A stretch of 26,943 nt of DNA from CAZPMT01 sp964587655 (GCA_964587655.1 CAZPMT010000073.1:1-26943); one strand, 5' to 3'. Shown: positions 1 to 8,273, counted from the stretch's first letter. Notes: generated by a model not told the origin, from the sequence alone. Numbers and translations are program-made.

Positions 1-48
1 TCCTCGTCGCGTTTTCACAACCGAAACAAAGCGGCAAGGATGCCGCTT
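1..48. repeat. REP-like double-hairpin palindrome, cut by the window edge
   Basis: A perfect 7-bp stem (AAGCGGC / GCCGCTT, 29-48, loop of 6) is preceded by GTCCTCGTCGCG-like sequence at the very edge (1-11). This is what would be left of a second hairpin of the form CGCGAC-N6-GTCGCG. The same two-hairpin arrangement is complete at 15712-15755 inside the activase gene. Read on the minus strand, the 29-48 hairpin is followed by TGTTT and lies 5 bases beyond the stop of the small membrane-protein gene, so it could also act as a weak terminator for that operon. Element identity is inferred from the internal match only. Confidence 0.6.
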
Positions 49-53
49 CCACA

Positions 54-274
54 TTAGAGGTACTTCTTGGCGGCCACGAACAACACTCCCACCGCAAGTG
101 AAAGGAGGGCCGCGACCCATCTGGAGTTCACGAGCATCGGGACGATGCCGATGACTATCCCGAGGATTAACGGAAGCGGCTCCTTCTGTCGATCCCATAC
201 ACGGCCATCGCCGTCCCCACGGCTCCCGTGACGACCGCAACCATCAACCACAGGCCGCTGCTTTCACCGTTCAT
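54..274 (-). pseudogene. Small multi-helix membrane protein, frameshifted
   Basis: The likely start is ATG at 274, preceded by GAGGTG six bases upstream. That frame encodes a short N-terminus and a hydrophobic helix (LWLMVAVVTGAVGTAMAVYG) and then stops at 167. A -1 frame, open down to TAA at 54, supplies RQKEPLPLILGIVIGIVP and then SRWVAALLSLAVGVLFVAAKKYL, that is, two more hydrophobic segments. Joined near 187-199, the two frames give one coherent protein of about 73 residues, resembling small bacterial membrane proteins with a YG-x-KQ loop followed by a P-rich helix. One missing base would explain the break; a sequencing error, true decay or a programmed -1 shift cannot be told apart. It lies 27 bp after the CoA-transferase stop, so it is probably co-transcribed. 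Function unknown. Confidence 0.55.
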
Positions 275-301
275 CAGACACCTCGATCCGTCGCGGTACG
301 G

Positions 302-2011
302 TCACGCGACGCCGTCTCTAAGGCGCAACTGGAACCCTTTATCGTTCAGAATAGACTCTTCGACGAGGGGAACACTGCGCGTCTCCGGCGGGACGATACT
401 CATGGACGTCGTGGTCATGATGTCGCTCTGAATGTCGAGCCCCGGCATGACGCGGCTCAGTTCCATCCCGCGCTCCGTGAGTTGGAAGACGCCGACGGTC
501 GTCACGTAATAGACCTGCTTGCCCGCCTTTAACGCCTCCTTGCCGCTGAAGGTTACTTCGTCCACCCGGCTCACGAACTTTGGCTTGCCCGCCTCAACGA
601 TCCGGACGCGCGGGCCGGCCAGTCGAATCTTCTCTCCTTCCATCCATTTGGTGACGAAGATCACCGTTTTCGCCGCTGTGGTCAAATCGATAAGGCCGCC
701 GGGACCTACGTAGCTGCTGATACGCTCCGCGCGTTTGGATACGTTCACGTTTCCGTCGCTGTCCGCCTGCAAAGCGCCGACGATCGCCGTATCGAGTCTT
801 TCCTCGCACATCCTGAACACCTCCGCCGAGGATATTATCCGGCTCGGGTTCACTGCCGCCCCGAAAAAGATCCCGGGCGCGGGGACGCCGCCAATTACGC
901 CGCTTTCCGTGAACAACGTGATATGTTCCAGGATTCCGTGCCGATGCAACACGAGACACACTTCCTCGGGCATGCCGACTCCGATGTTTACGAGCGCCCC
1001 GGTGGACGCAGTCCGCGCAAACACGTCCGCCGCCAGCCTCGCCAGGACTTGATCCATCGCGCTCCTTCGTGGCGTGATGCCCATGACTCGGTTGGAAAAA
1101 CGCGCCCGTTGGACACCTTCTTCCGTCGAGAGCCTGCCCTTGAGCGTCAGGTATGCAAGATGTTTCCTGTAGGGAACGAAGCCGCTCTGCTCGGTCCGCG
1201 GATACACAACGACGGTGTCAACGTCCTCGGCGGGAACATAGATGTCATCAAAGCCCTTCGCCACCACGCACGATACGTTGGCAATGACGCGTCCGCCGTT
1301 TCGCTTTGCCGCGCGCGCGATCTCGCGGATCTCGGCTTTCATCGAACAATGCGTGACGTAAATGTTGCCCTCGCGATCCGCCGCGTAGGCGTTGAACAGC
1401 GCCACGCCGACCTTCGGCAGGCGAAACCGCAGCTTGTCTCCTTCCGCGGCGACCCATTGTTCAGCGTTCGCGCCGGACAAAGGCGTGCCGCGCCCCACGC
1501 GAGGATCCATGAACGTGTTGACGCCCACCCCCGTCAGCAGCGAATCCTCGCCGCGGCCCTGCGCCTCGAACAGGAGCGCCATCACGCCCTGCGGAAGGCA
1601 CTGCAGTTCCGCCTCGCCATGTTCCGCCAAGTGCAGGATCGATTTGTAGGTCTCGACGTGGCCCGTGAAGAGGCGCGTGCACAAACCCGGACGCCCGAGT
1701 TCCTCGAGCGTGCCCGGGGCGCGTCCCCGGCCGCCCTGTCCTCCGATACTCATCAGCGTCAGATTGCGCGGGCGCCCCGTTTCATCGAAGACCTCGCGGA
1801 TCGCCCAGTATAGAATGGAAGGACGCTGGTTCGCGCCAAGCCCGGATGTGGCAATGACCGCGCCGTCGGGGATCAGCTTCACCGCGTCGCGTGGTCCCAT
1901 GAACTTTGGGTTTCCCGGTATCCGGCATCGGTAGTGGGTGTTGCGCCGGTTCCACGTGAGCACCACCTTGGCCATACGCGCAAGAGAACACGTCTTTGTC
2001 AGGAAGTTCAT
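302..2011 (-). CDS. Acyl-CoA:acetate/3-ketoacid CoA-transferase, fused alpha-beta (family I)
   Basis: This 569-residue enzyme should transfer CoA between an acyl-CoA and a carboxylate (acetate, propionate or a 3-ketoacid) in the cytosol by a ping-pong mechanism with a glutamyl-CoA thioester. The N-terminal half (about 38-300) is the alpha-like domain, with GLGANQRPS near 57-65 and DREGNIYVT at 212-220. The C-terminal half (about 318-550) is beta-like, with NIGVGMPEE at 342-350 and TESGVIGG at 368-375, whose E369 fits the catalytic glutamate. Both halves in one chain at this length match the propionate/short-chain CoA-transferase (Pct/YdiF) type rather than the two-subunit enzyme. ATG at 2011 has GAAGGA about 8 bases upstream; an internal Met13 is an alternative start. 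The gene is divergent from the GlpD fusion, and the small membrane protein follows it. The exact substrate cannot be read from sequence. Confidence 0.88.
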   Translation of the reverse strand: MNFLTKTCSLARMAKVVLTWNRRNTHYRCRIPGNPKFMGPRDAVKLIPDGAVIATSGLGANQRPSILYWAIREVFDETGRPRNLTLMSIGGQGGRGRAPGTLEELGRPGLCTRLFTGHVETYKSILHLAEHGEAELQCLPQGVMALLFEAQGRGEDSLLTGVGVNTFMDPRVGRGTPLSGANAEQWVAAEGDKLRFRLPKVGVALFNAYAADREGNIYVTHCSMKAEIREIARAAKRNGGRVIANVSCVVAKGFDDIYVPAEDVDTVVVYPRTEQSGFVPYRKHLAYLTLKGRLSTEEGVQRARFSNRVMGITPRRSAMDQVLARLAADVFARTASTGALVNIGVGMPEEVCLVLHRHGILEHITLFTESGVIGGVPAPGIFFGAAVNPSRIISSAEVFRMCEERLDTAIVGALQADSDGNVNVSKRAERISSYVGPGGLIDLTTAAKTVIFVTKWMEGEKIRLAGPRVRIVEAGKPKFVSRVDEVTFSGKEALKAGKQVYYVTTVGVFQLTERGMELSRVMPGLDIQSDIMTTTSMSIVPPETRSVPLVEESILNDKGFQLRLRDGVA

Positions 2012-2203
2012 GAGTTCTTTCCTTCGCCTGCGATACGGCAGTTTCCTGATTCCGCCGCTTGCATGATATATCTTTCAGGCAGACAAAAACATTTCCGAAT
2101 GCGTTTCGCAAGCCCATTTCGTACCACCATGACCGAACCTTTACGACGCGAGATAAGTGCCCCTTGTTTCCAAGACGAGCTTCCTGATATAAGGCAGGAC
2201 AAG
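2012..2203. promoter_or_regulatory. Divergent intergenic region between CoA-transferase and GlpD-fusion genes
   Basis: These 192 bases must hold the promoters of two divergent genes. The AT-richest part is around 2061-2100 (GCATGATATATC and CAAAAACATTTCC). On the minus strand TTTTTG and TATCAT lie 15 bases apart, a weak sigma-70-like pair. No clear operator or riboswitch was seen. The plus frame is open through the region, but there is no good ribosome site before AAGGCAGG at 2191-2198, which decides the start of the next gene. Confidence 0.35.
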
Positions 2204-4879
2204 ATGAAACGCGATCTCGATGCAATGTCCGCGAAATCCTACGACTTGGTTGTCGTGGGCGGGGGGATTACGGGCGCGTGCATCGCGCGCGATGCGGCGT
2301 CGCGCGGACTGTCGGTGGCGCTGTTGGAGAAGCGCGACTTTGCGAGCGCAACCACGGGCGCGTCCTCGAAATTGATCCATGGCGGGCTGCGTTATCTGCA
2401 AAACCTCGAGCTGGGTCTTGTCCGCGAGTCGTTGCGCGAACGCCGGATCTGGTCCAACACCGCACCGCATCTCATTGATCCCCTGATGTTCCTGATGCCG
2501 ATCACCAGCACCCGTCTCAAGGACCGAATGACGCGCGCCATTGGGCTCACGTTGTACGACTGGCTCGCCTACGACCGGAACAAGCTCGACGATCCGGAGA
2601 AATCGATCCCCTCGCACAAGAAGCTGAGTCGCAACGAAGCGCTTGCCCTCGAGCCGGGCCTGGAATCGGACGATCTGTCGGGGGCCATGGCCTTTTACGA
2701 CTACCAAATGTACTCGCCGGAACGTCTTGCTCTCGAATGCATCTTGAGCGCGGTTGAAGCGGGCGCGGATGTTGCGAACTACGCGGAGGTGGTCTCCTTT
2801 CTCGTCGAGGACCATCGCGTCGCGGGCGTCCGCGCGCGTGATGTCGTCAAGGCCGGCGGACAACCCGCGCCGGCCAAGGGATCGTCCGCCGAAGAGAATG
2901 TCCCGCTCCACGAAATCCGCGGCAGCATCGTCATCAATGCGGCGGGCCCGTGGGCCGACCTGCTCATGACCGAACTGGAACGCGAACTCTCAGGAAAGGC
3001 CGAGTCGGCGCACCATCTGATCCGCTCCAAAGGAATTCATCTGCTCACGCGCCCACTCACACAGGGTCACGCCGTCACGGTTCCGTACGAACACAGCCAT
3101 TTCTTCATTCTGCCCTGGCGGGGATACTCCATCCTCGGCACGACCGACACGGTTTACAAGGGCGTCCCCGACGCGGTCCACGTCACGGAGAAGGACATCA
3201 TCAATTTCCTGGCCGTCGTGAACAAGGGATTTCCGGGGGCAAACCTGCTCCGATCAGACGTCCTCTATTTCTACGCCGGCCTGCGCCCCATCGTCGACAC
3301 TTCGGGGGGCGAAGAGGCCCCGGAGAAAAGCCCGAAGGACGCCGAACAGAAACCGGAGGGGCCGGATTCATACACCGCAAGCCGCGCCGCCGAGATAGTC
3401 GACCACGAAACGGAAGAAGGACTACAAGGCGTTATCACGGTCATCGGGGGCAAGTGGACGACCTCGCGAGGTCTCGCGGCAAAGGTCGTGGACCTTGCCA
3501 TCGCCAAACTCGGAAGGCCCAAGGCCCTATGCACAACGGACCGTCTCCCTACGTACGGCGGGAACCTCGGACGTTTCGCCGAATTCAAGAAACAGATCGT
3601 CGAACAGCACTCTGATTTGCCTGCGCCCGTGATCGAGAACCTCGCGAAGAACTACGGCAGCCGCACGGAAGACGTCCTCGCCCTTATTCAACAGGATCCG
3701 AAGCTCCTCGAGCGGCTCTCCGACCGTTTTCCCGACATCGCCGCCGAAGTCGCATACGCCGTCAGAGAAGAGATGGCGTTGACGGTCGAGGACGTCCTGT
3801 TCCGGCGCACCGGCCTGGGCACGATCGGCACGCCGGGCGACGCGGCCATTCAACGGGTCGCGGATCTGATGGCGCGCGAACTGGGATGGAGTCCCGCCGA
3901 GCGCAGGGCCCAAGCCAACCGCGCGGTCGCGCATTTCACGTCGTGGGCGCGCACGCGCGCTATCGTCAATCCGCACTCGTGGGGCGACCGCACCGGAACC
4001 ATATGGCCGAGCATCGAGGCAAAGTTGAGCCATGCCATCGGCCCCGTCGACGTGGTATTCACCGACGGCCCCATGGCCGCCAAACGACTCGCGACGCAGG
4101 CGCTCAAGGAGGGCATGGAACAGATCATCGCCATCGGCGGCGACGGCACCGTGAATGAGGTAATCAACGGCTTCTTTGAAGACGGAAAGCTGATCAACGA
4201 GGATGCCGTGCTGGCCGTACTGACGAGCGGCACGGGCAGGGATTTCCGGCGCACATTCGGCATGCCGGACGCCCTGGATCAACAGATCGATTGCATGGCG
4301 GCCAGCGAGATAAAATCCATCGACCTCGGGAAGCTCACATTCATCAACGAAGCGGATGAAGAAGAGGTCCGCTATTTCGGAAATGTCGCCAGTTTCGGCT
4401 TGAGCGGCGCGACCGACCGTGCCGTCAACCGCCTCAAGTTCGCCAAACGCTTCGGCGGACGATTCGCATTCAAATGGGGAATGACCAAAGCCCTCCTGCG
4501 ATACCGCAACCAGCGCGTGCGCATTTGCGTGGACGATCTCTACGACGAGGAGGTCAACGTGAGCGTCGCGGCGGTCTGCAACGGGCAATTCTTCGGCAGC
4601 GGCATGCGGATCGGGCCCGATGCCGTGCCGGATGACGGCCTGTTTGACGTGGTCATAGTCGCGGACTTAGGCCTGTTCGGCGTGTTGTGGAACGTCAATT
4701 CCATTTACAAGGGCGAGCACATCTCAAAGCCCCAGGTCACGGTAATGCGCGGCAAGAAAGTCACCGCGCTCCCCGTCGAAGGCGCAACCGAAGTCCTGCT
4801 CGACGTCGACGGCGAAGCACCCGGCCGCCTCCCCGCCACCTTCGAGATCATCCCCAGCGCAATCCCGTTCCGAAGCTGA
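2204..4879 (+). CDS. FAD-dependent glycerol-3-phosphate dehydrogenase fused to diacylglycerol-kinase-family domain
   Basis: This 891-residue protein joins two enzymes. Residues about 1-580 are GlpD-like: Rossmann FAD motif VVVGGGITGA (16-25), ATTGASSKLIHGGLRYLQ shortly after, HFFILPWRGYSILGTTD in the substrate-binding part, GGKWTT, and a normal helical C-terminal cap. This part should oxidise sn-glycerol 3-phosphate to DHAP, passing electrons to quinone at the membrane. Residues about 584-891 are a YegS/DagK/LCB5-type lipid kinase: IVNPHSWG, the nucleotide loop GGDGT (645-649) and GTGRDF (676-681, usually GTGNDF). There is no linker to speak of between the domains. ATG at 2204 is preferred because AAGGCAGG lies just upstream; the open frame begins earlier. 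AGPS follows downstream. The fusion suggests channelling in glycerolipid or ether-lipid synthesis; the kinase acceptor is unknown. Confidence 0.9.
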   Translation: MKRDLDAMSAKSYDLVVVGGGITGACIARDAASRGLSVALLEKRDFASATTGASSKLIHGGLRYLQNLELGLVRESLRERRIWSNTAPHLIDPLMFLMPITSTRLKDRMTRAIGLTLYDWLAYDRNKLDDPEKSIPSHKKLSRNEALALEPGLESDDLSGAMAFYDYQMYSPERLALECILSAVEAGADVANYAEVVSFLVEDHRVAGVRARDVVKAGGQPAPAKGSSAEENVPLHEIRGSIVINAAGPWADLLMTELERELSGKAESAHHLIRSKGIHLLTRPLTQGHAVTVPYEHSHFFILPWRGYSILGTTDTVYKGVPDAVHVTEKDIINFLAVVNKGFPGANLLRSDVLYFYAGLRPIVDTSGGEEAPEKSPKDAEQKPEGPDSYTASRAAEIVDHETEEGLQGVITVIGGKWTTSRGLAAKVVDLAIAKLGRPKALCTTDRLPTYGGNLGRFAEFKKQIVEQHSDLPAPVIENLAKNYGSRTEDVLALIQQDPKLLERLSDRFPDIAAEVAYAVREEMALTVEDVLFRRTGLGTIGTPGDAAIQRVADLMARELGWSPAERRAQANRAVAHFTSWARTRAIVNPHSWGDRTGTIWPSIEAKLSHAIGPVDVVFTDGPMAAKRLATQALKEGMEQIIAIGGDGTVNEVINGFFEDGKLINEDAVLAVLTSGTGRDFRRTFGMPDALDQQIDCMAASEIKSIDLGKLTFINEADEEEVRYFGNVASFGLSGATDRAVNRLKFAKRFGGRFAFKWGMTKALLRYRNQRVRICVDDLYDEEVNVSVAAVCNGQFFGSGMRIGPDAVPDDGLFDVVIVADLGLFGVLWNVNSIYKGEHISKPQVTVMRGKKVTALPVEGATEVLLDVDGEAPGRLPATFEIIPSAIPFRS

Positions 4880-4968
4880 TCCATCCCGCTTCTGGTGCCC
4901 GCGGGTGATGTGTTAGGCTAATTCATCCTGGATTCGGCAATTGGAGCCAAGCGGACGAGTCCAAGCAA

Positions 4969-5086
4969 TGGACGGAATGGACGGAATGGACAGAGTGGAC
5001 ACAACCTCTGGGACGAGGCTCCTCAGCGTCCACATCGTCCACACTGTCCACACCGTCCACAAGGTCCACAAGGTCCATGCCGTCCA
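4969..5086. repeat. Inverted 9-bp minisatellite (TGGACnnnn / GTCCAnnnn arms)
   Basis: The left arm (4969-5000) is 3.5 units of TGGACGGAA/TGGACAGAG. The right arm (5028-5086) is 6.5 units of GTCCAnnnn, with variable last four bases (CATC, CACT, CACC, CAAG, CAAG, TGCC). The arms are reverse complements at the conserved five bases of every unit, so they can form a long imperfect cruciform or RNA stem around a 27-base spacer that has its own CCTC/GAGG mini-hairpin. The array fills most of the 266-base gap between the GlpD fusion and AGPS genes. If transcribed it could act as a terminator or attenuator, but no T-tract follows. Confidence 0.85.
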
Positions 5087-5145
5087 ACATTTCGAAAAGC
5101 GTCTCCGGTCTTGACCGCCGAATCTAGGTGGAAAGGAAGCACGTC

Positions 5146-6777
5146 ATGAGCATCGATCGCCGGAAGCTACGGTGGAACGGATGGGGCTGGGTGGATGCGC
5201 CGGATATGCTCGGCGACAAGGCCGATGCGGGATGGGCATGGGTCGCGCGGACGGTGGGTATGGACGCGCTGCCATCGACGCCCGCGAAACCACTGGCGGA
5301 AATCGCGTTGCCCGCGTCGCGTCTCGATCCGGGCGTCGCTGCGAGCCTGCGAGATCTGCTGGCCGCGGACCGCGTCATGACGGACGACTATGAGCGCGCC
5401 TTCCACGCCCGCGGTAAGAGCTATCATGATCTCCTCCACGTCCGGGCAGGCCGGATCGAGATCGCTCCCGATGCCGTCTTGTATCCGACATCCGCTGACG
5501 AGGCGCTCGCCATCGTTCAGTTTGGCGCGCGGCAGAACATCGCGGTGATCCCGTTCGGGGGCGGCTCGAGCGTGGTAGGCGGCGTCACGCCGCTGACGGG
5601 CGGTGGACGCAACACCGTCGTCACCGTCGACATGACGCTCATGGATCGGATCGTCGATATCGACGAAACGTCGCTCGTCGCCAACGTCCAGGCAGGCGTC
5701 TACGGCCCACAACTCGAAGACGCGCTGCAACGTAAGGGCTTCACGCTGGGACACTATCCGCAATCGTTCGAGTTCTCCACGCTCGGCGGCTGGATTGCGC
5801 CGCGCAGCGCGGGACATCAGTCCAACAAGTACGGAAAGGCCGAGCACTGGCTCGTGTCCGCCCGCGTGGCGACGCCGCGCGGCCTTTGGCGGACGGAAGG
5901 TTTCCCCGGCTCAGCCGCGGGACCCCAACTGCGCGATCTTGTCGCAGGTTCCGAAGGCGTGCTCGGCATCATCACCGACGCCGTCGTCAAGATACACCGG
6001 ACGCCCGAAGTGAAAGACTATCGCGGCTACGTCTTTTCCTCATTCGACGCCGGCATCGACGCCACCCGCGAAATGATGCAGTCAGGCGTGGCCACGGCAA
6101 TGATCCGGCTATCGGACTTGAGCGAGACCTTCTTCTACAACGCGCTCGATACCGGCGGCGCCGGCGCCGACTCACCCGCCGTGTTCTGTGTCATGCTCGT
6201 CGGACTCGAAGGCGATAAGCCCGAAGTCGAGCATGCGCTCGAACGCAGCCGCGGGATCATCAAGAAACATGGCGGCCTGCACATGGGCGAGACACTCGGG
6301 AAATCATGGTACGAGAAACGATTCCTAACGCCGTACCTCCGCGATCCAATGATGGATCGCGGACTCGGCGTCGACACACTCGAGACCGCCACACGCTGGT
6401 CAAACATCATCCACCTTCACGCGACCGTAGCCAAGACCATCGAAGACGCACTCGCGGCCAACGCGGCCGCGCCCGGCGCGCGAGGCATCGTCATGGCCCA
6501 CGTCAGCCACTGCTACCGCGACGGCGCCAGCCTCTACTTCACATTCGCATTCCCGCGCGCGCTCGACCGCGAAGTCGAACAATGGCTCGCCGTCAAGAAT
6601 GCCGCCTCCGACACCATCGTCGCCAACGGCGGAACCATCAGCCATCATCACGGCGTGGGAACCGATCACCTCCCCTGGATAGCCAAGGAAAAAGGTCCCA
6701 TCGCGATGGACATCCTCAAATCCCTCAAATGCCAACTCGATCCCACAAACATCATGAACCCCGGAAAGCTACTGTGA
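5146..6777 (+). CDS. Alkyldihydroxyacetone-phosphate synthase-like FAD oxidase/transferase
   Basis: This 543-residue vanillyl-alcohol-oxidase-fold flavoprotein matches AGPS, which replaces the acyl chain of acyl-DHAP with a fatty alcohol to give alkyl-DHAP, the committed step of ether-lipid synthesis. Signs are the N-terminal RRKLRWNGWGWVD, FAD-binding PFGGGSSVVGG (136-146), GHYPQSFEFSTLGGW, the RSAGHQSNKYGKAEHW segment that follows, VMAHVSHCYRDGASLYFTF, the HHH triad in ISHHHGVG (500-502), and the typical end NIMNPGKL. ATG at 5146 has GGAAAGGAAG six bases upstream; the GTG at 5128 lies inside that purine stretch and is less likely. The neighbouring GlpD domain makes DHAP, which fits the pathway. 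No DHAP acyltransferase or fatty acyl-CoA reductase is in the window. A related FAD oxidase with another substrate remains possible. Confidence 0.85.
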   Translation: MSIDRRKLRWNGWGWVDAPDMLGDKADAGWAWVARTVGMDALPSTPAKPLAEIALPASRLDPGVAASLRDLLAADRVMTDDYERAFHARGKSYHDLLHVRAGRIEIAPDAVLYPTSADEALAIVQFGARQNIAVIPFGGGSSVVGGVTPLTGGGRNTVVTVDMTLMDRIVDIDETSLVANVQAGVYGPQLEDALQRKGFTLGHYPQSFEFSTLGGWIAPRSAGHQSNKYGKAEHWLVSARVATPRGLWRTEGFPGSAAGPQLRDLVAGSEGVLGIITDAVVKIHRTPEVKDYRGYVFSSFDAGIDATREMMQSGVATAMIRLSDLSETFFYNALDTGGAGADSPAVFCVMLVGLEGDKPEVEHALERSRGIIKKHGGLHMGETLGKSWYEKRFLTPYLRDPMMDRGLGVDTLETATRWSNIIHLHATVAKTIEDALAANAAAPGARGIVMAHVSHCYRDGASLYFTFAFPRALDREVEQWLAVKNAASDTIVANGGTISHHHGVGTDHLPWIAKEKGPIAMDILKSLKCQLDPTNIMNPGKLL

Positions 6778-6816
6778 ATCTGGAAACGTGCGCAGCCTGT
6801 AGGGAGGGGAGAAGTA

Positions 6817-7905
6817 ATGCCATCCGATACTGAACACGGGCGTGGCGAGATTCTGCTGTACGAAACCGAGGATGGGCGCACGCGGGTGGAGTGCCGCTTC
6901 GCCGACGAAACGCTCTGGATGAGCCAGGCTCTGATGGCGGAGTTGTTCCAGACGACACCGCAGAATATCACCCTTCATTTGAAGGCGCTGTATGCGGAAG
7001 GCGAAATTGAGGAGGCGTCAACTTGTAAGGATTACTTACAAGTTCGCCCGGAGGGCAGCCGCCAAGTCCACAGGACGGTGAAATACTACAATCTTGACGC
7101 GATTCTTGCCGTAGGCTACCGAGTTCGTTCGCCACGGGGGACGCAGTTCCGCCAATGGGCGACGGCCCGCTTGAGCGAGTACCTGGTGAAGGGGTTCACC
7201 ATGGACGACGAACGGCTCAAGAACCCGCCGGTGGATGGTTTGGGCGTTCCCGACTACTTTGACGAACTGCTGGAGCGGATTCGGGACATCCGGGCCAGCG
7301 AGCGCCGGATGTACTTGCGGGTGAAGGAGATCTTCGCATTGGCCGCCGACTACAATCCCGCACGAAGCGATACCGTAAAGTTCTTCAAGATCATCCAGAA
7401 CAAGCTGCACTTTGCCGCGACGGGCAAGACGGCCGCCGAGTTAATCGCGGAACGCGCGGACCATACGCAACCAAACATGGGCCTGGCCACATGGAAAGGC
7501 GGCATCGTGCGCAAGGGGGATGTAACCGTGGCGAAAAACTACCTGCGCGTGGAAGAGATCTCCGGCCTGAACCGCATTGTCACGATGTGGCTGGACTATG
7601 CCGAGGATCAGGCGCGCAGGCGCAGACAAGTCTTCCTCAAGAATTGGGAAACGAAGCTGGATGAGTTCCTGCGGTTCAATGAACGAGAGATTCTTACAAC
7701 GGCCGGGTCCGTGAGCAAACAGGACGCCGATGCCCTGGCCGCTACGGAATACGAGCAGTTTGCCGCGCGCCGCCGCGCGCTTCTGGAGGCGGAGGGTGAG
7801 CGAATGAGGGTCGATGCGCTTGAAGAAGCCGCAAAGCGCCTACAGCCTCCTCGACGAGCGAAACCAAGGAAACAAAACCGAAAACGGCGACGGTTTGTTT
7901 CGTAA
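6817..7905 (+). CDS. rhuM: RhuM family protein
   Basis: This 362-residue protein matches the RhuM family, named from a Salmonella pathogenicity-island gene and common in genomic islands and beside restriction or toxin genes. Its molecular function is not established. Residues about 30-70 (LWMSQALMAELFQTTPQNI, then HLKALYAEGEI) look like a helix-turn-helix module. VKYYNLDAILAVGYRVRS and FRQWATARLSEYLVKGF follow, both strongly typical. The C-terminal half is helical and charged, ending in a basic tail (KPRKQNRKRRR). GGGAGGGGAGAAGTA precedes the ATG, an excellent ribosome site. The gene starts 39 bases after AGPS but is unrelated in kind, marking the left edge of the accessory region. It converges with the DUF4926 gene 14 bases downstream. 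Confidence 0.85.
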   Translation: MPSDTEHGRGEILLYETEDGRTRVECRFADETLWMSQALMAELFQTTPQNITLHLKALYAEGEIEEASTCKDYLQVRPEGSRQVHRTVKYYNLDAILAVGYRVRSPRGTQFRQWATARLSEYLVKGFTMDDERLKNPPVDGLGVPDYFDELLERIRDIRASERRMYLRVKEIFALAADYNPARSDTVKFFKIIQNKLHFAATGKTAAELIAERADHTQPNMGLATWKGGIVRKGDVTVAKNYLRVEEISGLNRIVTMWLDYAEDQARRRRQVFLKNWETKLDEFLRFNEREILTTAGSVSKQDADALAATEYEQFAARRRALLEAEGERMRVDALEEAAKRLQPPRRAKPRKQNRKRRRFVS

Positions 7906-7919
7906 TCGTCATGGCGGCA

Positions 7920-8150
7920 TCAGACCGCTTGCAATTCCCGCACATGGGAGATGTCGCGGCGTGACACGGGGCGAAGCTGATCGCTCGCAACCGTCGCGAC
8001 CGCCACGGTATGTCCATCCAGCGTCATGAACTCCACCTCGTAGGCGACACCGCCTTTGTGGATATGCACCACCGTGCCGACGTCGCCCGCTTCGAGTCTT
8101 TCATCCGGCAAATCAGCCGTCAGCACCACGCATTCATGTTCTTTGATCAT
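7920..8150 (-). CDS. DUF4926 domain protein
   Basis: This 76-residue protein is MIKEHECVVLTADLPDERL followed by a GDVGTVVHIH turn and YEVEFMTLDGHTVAVATV, the layout of the DUF4926 family (a small all-beta domain, function unknown, often in toxin-antitoxin-like or mobile gene pairs with a DUF6883 gene). AGGTGA lies five bases before ATG 8150, so the longer frame from 8216 is not needed. No DUF6883-like partner is intact upstream; instead the DUF2283 gene ends at 8274. A short frame after that stop (LTGKQTPGERLVERIL, then SARQRDAGA) looks protein-like but has no start and is not called. Confidence 0.75.
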   Translation of the reverse strand: MIKEHECVVLTADLPDERLEAGDVGTVVHIHKGGVAYEVEFMTLDGHTVAVATVASDQLRPVSRRDISHVRELQAV

Positions 8151-8273
8151 AACTTCACCTGCAGAGGATAAGCGGTTATCAAGCGCGGCGCAATCGCGCG
8201 TCCGCCCCGGCGTCACGCTGCCTCGCCGACAAAATCCGCTCCACCAATCGCTCCCCCGGCGTTTGTTTTCCGG

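Noticed and set aside
923..1813. Plus-strand open frame of 296 codons opposite the CoA-transferase gene
   Set aside because: Arg/Pro-rich composition typical of an antisense shadow in GC-rich DNA, and the minus-strand enzyme has clear motifs throughout.
1934..2203. N-terminal 90-residue extension of the GlpD fusion
   Set aside because: It would overlap the divergent gene, has no ribosome site, and GlpD proteins begin close to the FAD-binding loop.
3527..4588. Minus-strand open frame of 353 codons opposite the GlpD-DagK gene
   Set aside because: No recognisable domain; it lies wholly within a gene with strong motifs on the other strand.
4969..5086. CRISPR array
   Set aside because: Units are 9 bp in opposite orientations with four-base variable parts; there are no spacers of 25-40 bp and no cas genes.
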